Shown in pieces: positions 8,179 to 17,790 of a DNA stretch of 64,000 nt. The stretch covers positions 55,523-119,522 of the forward strand of contig NZ_FWXS01000011.1 in assembly GCF_900176425.1 (NCBI RefSeq). Direction: 5' to 3'. The stretch's first letter is position 1; every line of letters begins with the position of its first letter. The translations under genes were made by a program, and so were the position numbers. This DNA comes from Moheibacter sediminis. GTDB lineage: Bacteria > Bacteroidota > Bacteroidia > Flavobacteriales > Weeksellaceae. The notes under the pieces are model-generated. The model ran no database searches and was not told where the DNA came from. It worked only from the letters and a program-made list of their open reading frames with translations.

Positions 8179-11100
8179 TTACTTTTTGATCACTTTGAAA
8201 GTTTCCACTTGTCCACCATCAAGTACAGCTCTGAATACATAAACTCCAGGAGCAAGTGAGCTAGTGCTTACTTTTCCGTTTGTTACGTTTAATTTCTGAG
8301 TTGATACTTGCTGACCTGCCAAGTTGTAAACAGATACTGACTGAACTACTTTATCAGAAGTAATGTTCAATTCATCTTTTACAGGGTTTGGATAGTAAGC
8401 AAAGTTATAAGGTGTCATATCTGATACTCCTAAATATTCACAATGCAATTTGAATACAGCGTCTGAACCATCAGCATCTGGAGTCCATGGACCATTTACT
8501 GTACTTGTATGAATTGGTGAACCTAAAGTACCAACTGAGCTAACTTCCCAGAATACTCCTCCGATACCTCCACCAGCAGCAGTAGCTGTAGGGTGCATCC
8601 AATAAGTTGTTCCTTCCGCTCCACCTGTGAATTGTAAATCAACAAGTGCGATAATACGAATAACGTCAAATCCAAAAGCTGAACCAATAACGTCTTGGCT
8701 AACAGGCACAATGCCAGTTACACTTGCAACTGTAGTTGTTCCAGGAGCACCTGCTGCATCATCATAGAATGTGAAGTCAATTGCATCAACCGGACCTCCC
8801 ATAGAAATAACATTGATTTCAATAGCTTCTAGGGTCAATGTGTTTCCAGCTGAAACCATGAAGTCATCTGCATTTCTAAAGTCAGTACCTGTACCGATTT
8901 GTAATCCATTTTCAAATGCATTACTGTTATCTCCTTGAAGACAGTCTACATCTGAAGGTGGTGCATCACCAACGATGATCGTATAGTCTTCAGCTTGTCC
9001 GTAAGAATATGTTCCACAAGGATTAGTTGGAGAACTATTAAAGTTTTTAATAACTCTCATCGTTGTGCTACCTTCTAAAGCATCTGCAGGAACAGTAATG
9101 TTACCAGTTGCTTGCTGACCATCTGTACCAGTTGAGTTTGTAATTGAGCCGATCTCATACATTTCACCTGCATCTGTCCAGTCACCATCTTGGTTCCAGT
9201 CAATAAATACTGTAAAATATGTTGTGAAATTTCCAGCTGTATTACCTTCAAATGCTACATCATAAGAATCACCCGCTGCTACGTTACCTTCGATTGAAGT
9301 AAAGTCTTCCAAATCTGGAGATCCATTTACTGTAGCGTCTGATACGTTGTCAATGTTTGAAACTTTAACACGCGTAATAGGTTCAATATCTATAGTAATT
9401 GCAAAAATACATGGTGGTGGTGGTGGTGTGATGTGCTCACAATGTAGTTTAAATACACCATCTGAACCATCAACATCTGGAGTCCATGGACCATTTAATT
9501 CACTTGTGTGAATTGGTGCTCCAAGTGTTCCAACTGAGCTAATTTCCCAGAATGCTCCTCCGATAGCTCCCCCTGCTGCAACAGCTGTTGGCTGCATCCA
9601 ATAAGTTGTTCCTGTTGCGCCTCCTACGAATTCTAAATCTACATCTACATAAACTGCATAAACATTAAATCCGAATGCACTTCCTACAAGTACTTGCTCA
9701 TAAGGAACTAGACCTGTTACTGACTGAGGTAAAACAGCTCCTGGAAGTCCAGCAACATCATCTCTGAAAGTAAATCCAATAGACTCGATAGGCTCCATTG
9801 CGATTACATTCAATTCAATTGTCAATACGTTTAATGTATTATCTGCAGAAACAAAGAAATCATCTGTATTTCTAAAATCTGTTCCTGTACCAATTTGGAA
9901 TCCATTTTCAAACCCATTTGAATCATCTCCTTGTCCACAATCTTCACTTGGTTCAGGATCTTCTCCTGCTTCACAAGTTCCTGAAATTGTAAATACTCCA
10001 TCATAAGGTGCAGAAGCAAATACTGTTGAGATTTTATTCCAAACTCCAGTCTGCAATACATAACCTTCGTTATCTGTATTCAAAATAGTTGTTCCTTCCC
10101 AGTAAGATGCTGCTGCTGGAGTAGTGATTGTAATACCTACCCAATAGTTTGCCCCTGACGCTCCACCCAAGAATTCTTGAGGAGCAAAATCAAGTGTAAC
10201 CTCTTTAACATCAAATGCACCTAAAGCTCCAACGGTAGTTGAAGAGGTTGGTACGATAGCAGGTCTTGTTCCTATTTCAGTACCAGGACCTGATCCATTT
10301 GTGTCTTGGTAGAAACTTAATGTAGCTGTTGTAACAGATTGTCCTGCAGGCAAAATCAAGTTGAATTTCAATTGATCTGCAGTAAATGTTTGATCTGCAT
10401 CAACAGAGAAATCATTAGCAACAGTCAATAAATGTAAGTTACCATGACCATTTTCGAAGTTGTTACTTGGCGTCGATTGTTCACAATCATTACCTGGCTC
10501 AATAACTCCACCTGTAATATTTACTGTATAATCTTCTGTTTCACCAAAACCTTGATCTTCGTCACATGACATATCCCAAGTCGCAGAAACAGCTCCTACT
10601 GCAGCTACTCTTACTCTCATTCTGTAAGCACCCTCTTCAACATCTGAAGGAATAGCTATATTTCCTGAAACAACACCAGCGCTTCCGGTTCCAACATATG
10701 TAAATTCATTCTCATCGAATGTTCCACTATTGTCATAATCAATCCATACAGAAACTGATTCAAAAGCCCATCCATTACCTACTGTAACAGCAATTGGATT
10801 AGTTGAATCTGTTTCAACTTCAGCAATTTGATCTGTATAATCTCCGAAACCATTAGGACTACATGTTGTTGTATTATTAATTCCAGCAAAAGTTACATTA
10901 GTGATCACATCATTATCAGTACAGTCTAAAACTGGCTCGCAATATACAGGGTCTGTAGGGCCTCCATCTGTTTCAACTATAGAGATGTTATCTACATGTA
11001 AGTAGAACATATCTGCTTCAGAATATGCATTGAAACCGAAATAGTAAACTCCGTCTGTTGCAGGCGAGAATTCTACTGTATTTATCAAAGGAACATCATT

Positions 11101-12603
11101 AGTAACTATAGGATGATCTGCTAACGTAGTTGTCATAGCTGAACTTTGTGCACTTGTACCATAAGCTACTTTTAAACTTTCTAGGTAAATTGTAAATGTT
11201 CCTCCATATTTATATGAAATCTCATATGTTTTGTCTGCTTCTAAATTAACTCCTTTAGTATAGAACCATGCATTCGCATCTTCAGCTGCATTCCATCTAT
11301 ATCTCAAGAATTTACCTGTAAATCCATAGTTACCTGTTGCTTCAGTAGCTGTTATCCAGTTATTACCTGCTCCAGCATTTTCAACTGTAGTACACTCCGG
11401 CATAGCAGGAACAACAGCTGTTTCGAAATCTTCCATATAAGGAACATCAACAGCATCACATCCTGTTCCAACTTCATCACCATCAACTTTTACATCATCA
11501 AGTAATATACCTCTTGTCCAATTGTTTACTCCTTCAAAAGCAATATAATATTCTGCACTTGGATTTGGTAAAGCTAAAGTAACTTCTGTCCAAGCTGTAA
11601 TATTAGTAGTATAAACTGCTCCTGGGATCAACGTCCAAGCACCCGCTGCAGAAGTTTTATAATAAACTCTTAACTCACTTTGATCTCCCAACCATTCTTG
11701 ATTTACATACCAGAAATTCACTTCTGGATTAGCAATTGAACTGAAATCAAATTTTGGTGACACAAGCTTAGTTGTGTGTGTTTGTTGAACGTTTGCATTA
11801 AAACAAGCATTCAATGTCCCAGTGTGAGCCGTTGTTACAATAGGTGAATTAACTCCACCAGTTCTGTACTCCCAATTGTGAGTTCCTGATACATACTCAT
11901 TTGTCCAACAAACTCTTGATGAGCTGTCTGCCTCAAATGTTTCTGTGAATGGGAAAGCATCAACTGCACATGGATCTCCTCCTGTTGTTCCTGCTTCCAC
12001 CAAGAATTGGTCTACACCGATAATATCAGAGTTAACACCTGTGGTTCCTCCGCTTGTAACAAAATAGCGGAAACCGAATTTAACAGGCACCGCTGTTGTT
12101 CCAACCCCTGAAATTGTAGCTTCATATTTTGTCCATGTAGCAGGATATCCAGTAGCCGTAAGACTAGGGTTTACCTCTACTAACAAAGCAGAAAATGATC
12201 CTACATCATTAGGACCTACAGGCATAGTCGTAGTAGCCGCTTGGCTCATTCTGAACTGCAATCTGTCCGGATACTCAGCAGGATTTGCTCCTACTCTTGT
12301 ATAGAATGAAATTTTGTCTCCATCCTTTACATTGATATTTGGCGTTACCAGCCAGTTACTGATTGTACCACTACCAGTATTACTAGCGAAGTTACATACA
12401 ATGTGACCGCCCTGATAAGATGGAAAAGTAGTGGCTACTCCCTGAACCCACCCTTCAACTCCCGCTGGAGTCGTACTCTGATTGGATCTAACCCAACCAT
12501 TCGTCGTGAGAGTCGTGACATTATCAAAACTCTCCGAGAAAATCTGCCCAAACCCCGCAAGCGGCAAAATGGACAAGAGTAAATAAAATAAATACTTCCT
12601 CAT
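8179..12603 (-). CDS. Large modular secreted protein with T9SS type A sorting domain
   Basis: This 1474-residue protein has a signal peptide (ending near AGFGQ, residue 20). Three choice-of-anchor/MAM-like beta-sandwich modules follow at about 21-205, 212-378 and 383-550. A GEVED domain (WIDYDNSGTFDENEF) lies at about 560-705. Two repeat modules begin near residues 707 and 888, a second GEVED domain covers about 1065-1215, and a third repeat module begins near 1219. A T9SS type A sorting domain from about 1397 (AYYPNPVKDELNI) ends in KVIKK. Modules at 888 and 1219 are near-identical. It should be exported by Sec and then by T9SS to the cell surface or medium. The domains suggest adhesion or substrate binding; no catalytic domain is visible. 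Confidence 0.88.
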   Translation of the reverse strand: MRKYLFYLLLSILPLAGFGQIFSESFDNVTTLTTNGWVRSNQSTTPAGVEGWVQGVATTFPSYQGGHIVCNFASNTGSGTISNWLVTPNINVKDGDKISFYTRVGANPAEYPDRLQFRMSQAATTTMPVGPNDVGSFSALLVEVNPSLTATGYPATWTKYEATISGVGTTAVPVKFGFRYFVTSGGTTGVNSDIIGVDQFLVEAGTTGGDPCAVDAFPFTETFEADSSSRVCWTNEYVSGTHNWEYRTGGVNSPIVTTAHTGTLNACFNANVQQTHTTKLVSPKFDFSSIANPEVNFWYVNQEWLGDQSELRVYYKTSAAGAWTLIPGAVYTTNITAWTEVTLALPNPSAEYYIAFEGVNNWTRGILLDDVKVDGDEVGTGCDAVDVPYMEDFETAVVPAMPECTTVENAGAGNNWITATEATGNYGFTGKFLRYRWNAAEDANAWFYTKGVNLEADKTYEISYKYGGTFTIYLESLKVAYGTSAQSSAMTTTLADHPIVTNDVPLINTVEFSPATDGVYYFGFNAYSEADMFYLHVDNISIVETDGGPTDPVYCEPVLDCTDNDVITNVTFAGINNTTTCSPNGFGDYTDQIAEVETDSTNPIAVTVGNGWAFESVSVWIDYDNSGTFDENEFTYVGTGSAGVVSGNIAIPSDVEEGAYRMRVRVAAVGAVSATWDMSCDEDQGFGETEDYTVNITGGVIEPGNDCEQSTPSNNFENGHGNLHLLTVANDFSVDADQTFTADQLKFNLILPAGQSVTTATLSFYQDTNGSGPGTEIGTRPAIVPTSSTTVGALGAFDVKEVTLDFAPQEFLGGASGANYWVGITITTPAAASYWEGTTILNTDNEGYVLQTGVWNKISTVFASAPYDGVFTISGTCEAGEDPEPSEDCGQGDDSNGFENGFQIGTGTDFRNTDDFFVSADNTLNVLTIELNVIAMEPIESIGFTFRDDVAGLPGAVLPQSVTGLVPYEQVLVGSAFGFNVYAVYVDVDLEFVGGATGTTYWMQPTAVAAGGAIGGAFWEISSVGTLGAPIHTSELNGPWTPDVDGSDGVFKLHCEHITPPPPPCIFAITIDIEPITRVKVSNIDNVSDATVNGSPDLEDFTSIEGNVAAGDSYDVAFEGNTAGNFTTYFTVFIDWNQDGDWTDAGEMYEIGSITNSTGTDGQQATGNITVPADALEGSTTMRVIKNFNSSPTNPCGTYSYGQAEDYTIIVGDAPPSDVDCLQGDNSNAFENGLQIGTGTDFRNADDFMVSAGNTLTLEAIEINVISMGGPVDAIDFTFYDDAAGAPGTTTVASVTGIVPVSQDVIGSAFGFDVIRIIALVDLQFTGGAEGTTYWMHPTATAAGGGIGGVFWEVSSVGTLGSPIHTSTVNGPWTPDADGSDAVFKLHCEYLGVSDMTPYNFAYYPNPVKDELNITSDKVVQSVSVYNLAGQQVSTQKLNVTNGKVSTSSLAPGVYVFRAVLDGGQVETFKVIKK
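8425..9930. repeat. Two long imperfect direct repeats within the T9SS gene
   Basis: The stretches at about 8430-8930 and 9425-9925 align along their length, sharing for example GGAGTCCATGGACCATTTA and CCAACTGAGCTAA. They encode the modules near residues 1219 and 888 of the secreted protein. The level of DNA identity implies fairly recent duplication, or gene conversion between modules. Confidence 0.8.
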
Positions 12604-12799
12604 AGTTAAAAAATGTTAATAAATTAAAATGTTAAATAAAACACTAACTTAATAATAATTTCTCAACCATTTAACATGTTTTTATGTTAAAACATCACAA
12701 TTTTAAAAAAAATTAATCAACACTATGATTATCAATAAATTATGCACTACTTAAAAAAAATATAACTCTTTTATACTTTTTACCTTTATATTTATCAAA
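12604..12799. other. Divergent AT-rich intergenic region
   Basis: This 196-bp AT-rich gap separates the minus-strand T9SS gene from menC. A TACCTTTA box at 12780-12787, about 12 nt before the menC ATG, is a one-mismatch match to the -7 consensus. The palindrome-like AACATGTTTTTATGTT near 12671-12686 could be an operator, but nothing else supports that. Confidence 0.4.
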
Positions 12800-13834
12800 A
12801 TGAAAACAAATTTTCAGTCTTATAAGTTAATTTTAAAAAAACCAAGTGGAACTTCCCGCGGAGTTCTTCATAAAAAAGAAACATTTCTTTTAAAAACGGA
12901 AAACAATGATGAAACCGAATTCTATGGAGAATGCGGTATTTTCAGAGGTCTAAGCGCAGATGACCGTCTAGATTATGAAGAAAAATTAAATTGGGTTTGT
13001 CAAAATCTGTATTTAGGATTAGATAAATTATATGAAGAACTTCGCGAATTCCCTTCCATTCAATTCGGTGTTGAACAAATTTTCAAATCGAAAGAAAAAC
13101 ATAAAATATACAAGGTAAAAAAGGATGTTTTTAATCCAATTCTCTTTCCTTCAGAATTCACAAAAGGAAATGAAGGAATTCCCATCAATGGTTTGATTTG
13201 GATGGGCAATGAAGAATTTATGCGTAATCAAATCAAAGAAAAATTAAATTCAGGTTTTCATTGTATCAAATTAAAAATTGGAGTCGATTGGGAAATGGAA
13301 CACGAAATCCTGAAAAACCTTCGAAATGAATTTTCAGAAAATGATTTGGAATTGCGCGTTGATGCAAACGGTGGATTTTCATTTGAAGAAGCAAAAACTA
13401 TTTTGCAAGAATTGACCGATTTAAAAATTCATTCCATCGAACAACCCATCAAATCAGGAAATATTGATGAAATGGCGGAACTTTGCCAAATAACTCCCAT
13501 GCCGATTGCGCTGGACGAAGAACTCATTGGTATATTTTATCCAGAAGAAAAGAAAAAATTACTCCAAGAAATCCAACCACAATACATCATACTCAAACCC
13601 AGTTTGGTGGGTGGTTGGCGGGGAAGCGAAGAGTGGATAAATTTTGCAAACGAACTCGGAATTAATTGGTGGATTACATCTGCATTGGAGAGCAGCATAG
13701 GGCTTAATGCCATTGCACAATGGACTTTTACCCTCAATAATCCAATGCCGCAAGGTTTGGGAACCGGAGGTTTATTTGAAAATAATTTTCCTTCAAAATT
13801 GGAAGTTCGTGGCGACAATCTTTATTTTAGTTAA
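12800..13834 (+). CDS. menC: o-succinylbenzoate synthase
   Basis: The 344-residue enolase-superfamily enzyme has the expected active-site order. IKLKIG carries the catalytic Lys pair region, ELRVDANGGF carries the first metal Asp, HSIEQPI the Glu, and ALDEELIG the third acidic ligand; YIILKPSLVGG carries the general base Lys. It dehydrates SHCHC to o-succinylbenzoate in the menaquinone pathway. The N-terminal lid domain (about 1-105) is present. It lies upstream of a DUF1684 lipoprotein gene and menE on the same strand, with a 9-bp gap, which indicates an operon. Confidence 0.92.
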   Translation: MKTNFQSYKLILKKPSGTSRGVLHKKETFLLKTENNDETEFYGECGIFRGLSADDRLDYEEKLNWVCQNLYLGLDKLYEELREFPSIQFGVEQIFKSKEKHKIYKVKKDVFNPILFPSEFTKGNEGIPINGLIWMGNEEFMRNQIKEKLNSGFHCIKLKIGVDWEMEHEILKNLRNEFSENDLELRVDANGGFSFEEAKTILQELTDLKIHSIEQPIKSGNIDEMAELCQITPMPIALDEELIGIFYPEEKKKLLQEIQPQYIILKPSLVGGWRGSEEWINFANELGINWWITSALESSIGLNAIAQWTFTLNNPMPQGLGTGGLFENNFPSKLEVRGDNLYFS

Positions 13835-13843
13835 ATTTGACTC

Positions 13844-14437
13844 ATGAACAGATTCGTAATTTTATCTTTTATTGTTTTCAATTTTATTTCTTGTGCTTCA
13901 AGTTATAATTCATCGATTTCAAAATACCAGCAAGATTTAAAAAATGAATGGAACAATCCTGAAACTACGCCATTAAAAGAAGACGAAAAAGAAAAATTCA
14001 AAGGAATTACATTTTTCCCTGTCAATAATGATTTCGCAGTGAAAGCAAATTTCACTAAAATCGAAAACGGAAAAACGATTCCTTTTCCCACTTCAGCACA
14101 AAAAATAAAACACTACAGGGAATACGGAAAAGTTAATTTTGAATTGAATGAAAAACCTTTCGAATTGACTCTTTATCAATCAGACCCTCCGATTGAAGGT
14201 TATGAAAATTCCCTTTTTCTCCCTTTTACAGATGACACAAATGGTGTGACGACTTACGGAGGCGGAAGATACATTGATCTCGAAATAAAAGATATCAAAA
14301 ACAAAAGTGTAACCGTTGATTTCAACAAAGCCTACAATCCTTATTGCGCTTACAGCAAATATTATAATTGTCCTATTCCTCCTGCCAATAATTATTTGGA
14401 AACTGAAATCAATGCAGGCGTAAGTTATTCAGAATGA
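13844..14437 (+). CDS. DUF1684 family lipoprotein
   Basis: The 197-residue protein has a lipobox (FNFISC, cysteine near residue 17) and then the DUF1684 domain. Diagnostic segments are SLFLPFTDDTNGVTTYGGGRY, DFNKAYNPYCAYS and NCPIPPANN, with two conserved cysteines near the C-terminus. The molecular function of this family is not established. It is embedded between menC (9 bp upstream) and menE (4-bp ATGA overlap downstream). It is therefore expressed with the menaquinone enzymes even though it should be an envelope lipoprotein. A direct role in quinone synthesis is not shown. Confidence 0.82.
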   Translation: MNRFVILSFIVFNFISCASSYNSSISKYQQDLKNEWNNPETTPLKEDEKEKFKGITFFPVNNDFAVKANFTKIENGKTIPFPTSAQKIKHYREYGKVNFELNEKPFELTLYQSDPPIEGYENSLFLPFTDDTNGVTTYGGGRYIDLEIKDIKNKSVTVDFNKAYNPYCAYSKYYNCPIPPANNYLETEINAGVSYSE

Positions 14438-15468
14438 TTTTATTAGATTTTTCAAAAGAGTTCTCTTTCCTTGAAATAGAGGAAATATCAAGCAATGAAA
14501 ATTGGAAAAATGAAATTTATTCTTTTATAAAGAATTGGTTTTCAGAATCTGAGTTTATCATTTCAAAAACTTCAGGATCAACCGGAATTCCCAAAGAAAT
14601 CAAAATTCCGAAAACCGCCATGAAAATGAGTGCTGAAATGACCGGAAAATTCTTTGGGCTAAATCAAGGAAATACTGCTTTGCTCTGTATGCCGGTCAGT
14701 TTTATTGCCGGTAAAATGATGATTGTAAGAGCACTAGAATTAAAATTGAAATTATATTGTGTCGAACCCAAATCCAAAATCAACTTAGATTTCACAGATA
14801 AAATTGATTTCGTTCCTATGACGCCGATGCAAGTTGAAAATTCATTTGATCAATTGCCTAAAATAAAAATCTTATTAATTGGTGGCGCGCCGCTTTCTGA
14901 TGAGTTTCGAAACAAATTATTACCACTAAAAACCCAAAATTTCGAATCTTATGGAATGACTGAAACCATCACGCACATTGCCCTGAAGAAAATTTCGGAA
15001 GAGTTTTTCACGACGCTAAACGGAATTTCAATCAGAAAAGATGAACGCGATTGTCTCGTCATCCAAACGCCTTATTTTGAAGAAGAAATCACCACAAATG
15101 ATATTGTGGAAATCAAAGCTGAACATCAGTTTAAATGGCTCGGAAGATTTGACAATGTGATCAATTCAGGTGGAATTAAATTATTTCCTGAACAAATCGA
15201 ATCTAAGTTAAAGTCTTTTATAAAAGACGAATTGATCATTTCCTCTTTACCTGATTCAACTTTAGGACAAAAATTAATCTTAATTATAGAAGACAGAAAT
15301 AATTCAAAATTCAAAATTGACAAAAAGTCTAATCTTATATTTCAAAATTCAAAACTGGATAAATATGAAGTTCCTAAAGAAACTTATTTCCTAAACGAAT
15401 TTCCAAGGACCGAAAGCGGAAAAATCAAACGAAATGAAATTTTGGATTTAATTAAAAAAGAAAATTAA
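14434..15468 (+). CDS. menE: o-succinylbenzoate-CoA ligase
   Basis: The 344-residue protein is a short acyl-activating (ANL superfamily) enzyme. The P-loop motif TSGSTGIPKEI lies near residue 47, YGMTETITHIA near 170, and the hinge region GRFDNVINSGG near 237. The C-terminal lysine motif PRTESGKIKRNEI supplies the catalytic Lys. Its length is typical of Bacteroidota MenE and shorter than the roughly 450-residue E. coli enzyme. It activates o-succinylbenzoate with ATP and CoA. It overlaps the DUF1684 gene by 4 bp at its start, and its stop overlaps the stop of convergent rnz by 4 bp. Confidence 0.9.
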   Translation: MILLDFSKEFSFLEIEEISSNENWKNEIYSFIKNWFSESEFIISKTSGSTGIPKEIKIPKTAMKMSAEMTGKFFGLNQGNTALLCMPVSFIAGKMMIVRALELKLKLYCVEPKSKINLDFTDKIDFVPMTPMQVENSFDQLPKIKILLIGGAPLSDEFRNKLLPLKTQNFESYGMTETITHIALKKISEEFFTTLNGISIRKDERDCLVIQTPYFEEEITTNDIVEIKAEHQFKWLGRFDNVINSGGIKLFPEQIESKLKSFIKDELIISSLPDSTLGQKLILIIEDRNNSKFKIDKKSNLIFQNSKLDKYEVPKETYFLNEFPRTESGKIKRNEILDLIKKEN

Positions 15469-16379
15469 GCTTCAAAAATCTGTAATTGTTTTGGGATGAA
15501 TGTGTTTTCAAAAACTAGTTTAGCTTCTTCCAACAAGATTTCTGGATTTTTATATCGGTTAGAAAAATGTCCTAACACCAATTTTCCAACATTAGCATCA
15601 CGCGCAATGATCGCCGCTTCTTTCGCAGTTGAATGTCCGGTATAATCTGCCATTTCTTTCAAATCTTCTAAAAAAGTTGCTTCATGATACAGCAAATCCA
15701 CATTTTCGATGATAGGAACTATGTCCGGTTTGTATCTCGTATCTGAACAAAATGCATAACTCAAAGATTTTTCAGGTGAAAAAGTCAATGATTGATTCGA
15801 TAAAATTTCTCCGTTTTGCAATTGAAAATCACGTCCATTTTTCAAATTCTGGTAATCACAAGTTTCGATTTCAGGATGTTTTTTAACTGCGTCTATATTG
15901 AGTTTTCGGGATTTTTCTTTTTCCTTGAAAAGATAACCGTTTGTATAAATTCTGTGATTCAATGGAATGGTAAAAACCTTTACTTTGTCGTCTTCAAAAA
16001 TCAATTCGCTATGTTTGCTTTCGAGTTCTTTAAAACTTAATTCAAAAGAACAATTGGATTGTGTATGACGCAATTGATTCATAATGAAATCTTTAATTCC
16101 TTTCGGGCCAAAAATCCACAAAGGGGTTTCTTTTCCCAACAATTGCAAAGTACTGATCAATCCAATCAATCCAAATACATGGTCACCATGCAAATGAGAG
16201 ATAAAAATATGATTGATTTTGGAAAATTTAGCTTTTGCTTTTCGCAATTGAACCTGCGTTCCTTCGCCGCAATCGATGAGAAAATGGCGATTGGCAATTT
16301 CTAAAAGCTGCGCAGTCGGTGCAGATTTTTTCTTGGGAATAGCAGAATTGAAACCTAATATTGTGAGTTTTAAGGACAA
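15465..16379 (-). CDS. rnz: Ribonuclease Z
   Basis: The 304-residue MBL-fold nuclease has the metal motif SHLHGDHVFGL near residue 60. It also has DCGEGTQVQLRKAKAKFSKI, FCSDTRY with the bridging Asp, YHEATF, and the C-terminal LGHFSNRY His motif. An exosite-like insertion lies around residues 150-180. It matures tRNA 3' ends lacking encoded CCA, which fits the tRNA-Leu in this window whose CCA is not encoded. It is 2 bp from rdgB in a minus-strand operon with the CPBP protease and rlmH, and converges on menE with overlapping stops. Confidence 0.93.
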   Translation of the reverse strand: MSLKLTILGFNSAIPKKKSAPTAQLLEIANRHFLIDCGEGTQVQLRKAKAKFSKINHIFISHLHGDHVFGLIGLISTLQLLGKETPLWIFGPKGIKDFIMNQLRHTQSNCSFELSFKELESKHSELIFEDDKVKVFTIPLNHRIYTNGYLFKEKEKSRKLNIDAVKKHPEIETCDYQNLKNGRDFQLQNGEILSNQSLTFSPEKSLSYAFCSDTRYKPDIVPIIENVDLLYHEATFLEDLKEMADYTGHSTAKEAAIIARDANVGKLVLGHFSNRYKNPEILLEEAKLVFENTFIPKQLQIFEA

Positions 16380-16381
16380 GG

Positions 16382-16954
16382 TCAGAAATTTTCGATAAAG
16401 TTAATCAATTTCTGTACCGCTTCGCGTCTGTGGCTGATTTGATTTTTTTGCTCTGAATTCATTTCGGCAAAAGTCAAATCAAATCCATTGGGAACAAAAA
16501 CCGGATCATATCCAAAACCTTGATTTCCTTTTGTTTCTGAAATAATTTCTCCATGAACTTCTCCATCAAAATAAATTTCTTCATCATTGAGAATCAAACA
16601 AAAAACAGATTTAAAATAAGCATTTCGGTTTGGATTTGAATTCAACTCATTCAATAATTTCATAATATTATCATCTGAATTGCCGGTTCCCGCATAACGT
16701 GCCGAAAAAACACCGGGCTCGCCATTTAGTACTTCGACAAACAATCCTGAATCGTCTGCAAAAACATTTTTACCTGTCAAATCATGGATAGCTTTGGCTT
16801 TGATTCGCGCATTTTCTTCTAAAGTATTTCCGGTTTCTTCAATTTCTTCATGGAAATTGATGTCATTTAAAGATAGAATTTGAATTTTATCGGAAACCAT
16901 CGCTTTGATCTCCTTGACTTTACCTTCATTGTGTGATGCGAAAATTAATTCCAT
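16382..16954 (-). CDS. rdgB: RdgB/HAM1 family non-canonical purine NTP pyrophosphatase
   Basis: The 190-residue protein has the full HAM1 signature: FASHNEGKVKEIK at the N-terminus, FADDSGLFVEVLNGEPGVFS near residue 65 with the catalytic acidic residues, GFGYDPVF near 148, and SHRREAVQKL at the C-terminus. It hydrolyses dITP, ITP and XTP to their monophosphates and so keeps damaged purines out of nucleic acids. Its start overlaps the end of the CPBP protease gene by 10 bp, and rnz follows after 2 bp, so it is translated from a tightly packed operon. Confidence 0.94.
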   Translation of the reverse strand: MELIFASHNEGKVKEIKAMVSDKIQILSLNDINFHEEIEETGNTLEENARIKAKAIHDLTGKNVFADDSGLFVEVLNGEPGVFSARYAGTGNSDDNIMKLLNELNSNPNRNAYFKSVFCLILNDEEIYFDGEVHGEIISETKGNQGFGYDPVFVPNGFDLTFAEMNSEQKNQISHRREAVQKLINFIENF

Positions 16955-17790
16955 TTGATATTGGGTGTGAGTTTATAAATTCCGAATCCGATTAAAATTG
17001 CGATGAAAAGACATAAAAAAATGGAGACATAATCATTGGGATCAATGACATTTTCCTCCATCGATTGAAATTTAAGCATTAGAATAAAAGAAATTGTATT
17101 ATTTAATGAATGTAGAAAAATACAAATCCAAAGTGATTTTGTTCTGTAATAAATGTACGCGAAAATAGCCCCTAAAATTCCTGCGCCGATGAACTGCCAA
17201 GGGTTCATGTGCGCCAATCCAAACAAAATTGAACTCAAAATAATTGCAATAGCTGGATTGATTCCTTGGTGTAACATTCCACGAAGTAAAATTCCTCTGA
17301 AAAGGATTTCTTCTAAAATAGGAGCCAAAATACAAACCGTAATGAATCCTGCTACTTTGTAATTGAGCATCATCTCAAATGCTTCGATGGTGGATTTGTA
17401 CAATTGTTCCAAAATCGGGTTTCCGGCTGTAGGAACCAGTGAAGTAGTGAATTCTGCAAATGGAAGTGCAAAAATAAAAAGCATCGGACTTAAAATAATT
17501 ACCCAAACATTAGGTGAAGTCTTCAAATGTTCAATGATGGTTTTCCATTTGATTTTTAGATAAATCAATAAAAGAAAAATTGCTGAAACACCGCCTGCCA
17601 AAAACGAAAGCGGCAAAGCCACATGATAAAAATCTTTCCAAAAATATGCCGGCAAAGTCACAATGCTGCTGACAACCACCAAACATAAAATGATGATGAT
17701 GGCAACGCCCAGTGCTTTAGGAATGTCTATTTTGAAATCTGAATTATTGACAATAAATTCAGATTCGTCTAATTGATCAAAATTACTCAT
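16945..17790 (-). CDS. CPBP family intramembrane glutamic endopeptidase
   Basis: The 281-residue protein has about seven or eight hydrophobic segments. It carries the CAAX/Abi protease motifs EEILFRGILLRG near residue 165 (catalytic Glu pair and Arg), FGLAHMN near 195 (His) and IFLHSLNN near 230 (second His). It is therefore predicted to be an active inner-membrane protease of the Rce1-like CPBP group. Its substrate is unknown; other members act in bacteriocin immunity or protein processing. It overlaps rlmH by 8 bp upstream and rdgB by 10 bp downstream, which points to cotranslation rather than a dedicated peptide-modification cluster. Confidence 0.88.
   Translation of the reverse strand: MSNFDQLDESEFIVNNSDFKIDIPKALGVAIIIILCLVVVSSIVTLPAYFWKDFYHVALPLSFLAGGVSAIFLLLIYLKIKWKTIIEHLKTSPNVWVIILSPMLFIFALPFAEFTTSLVPTAGNPILEQLYKSTIEAFEMMLNYKVAGFITVCILAPILEEILFRGILLRGMLHQGINPAIAIILSSILFGLAHMNPWQFIGAGILGAIFAYIYYRTKSLWICIFLHSLNNTISFILMLKFQSMEENVIDPNDYVSIFLCLFIAILIGFGIYKLTPNIKWN

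Noticed and set aside
8523..10061. Short alternative frames inside the large T9SS gene
   Set aside because: They coincide with the repeated modules in another frame and reflect the repetitive DNA, not separate genes.
16945..17790. CPBP protease considered as a bacteriocin-maturation or immunity gene
   Set aside because: It sits inside a housekeeping operon (rlmH, rdgB, rnz) with overlapping frames and no precursor peptide or transporter nearby.
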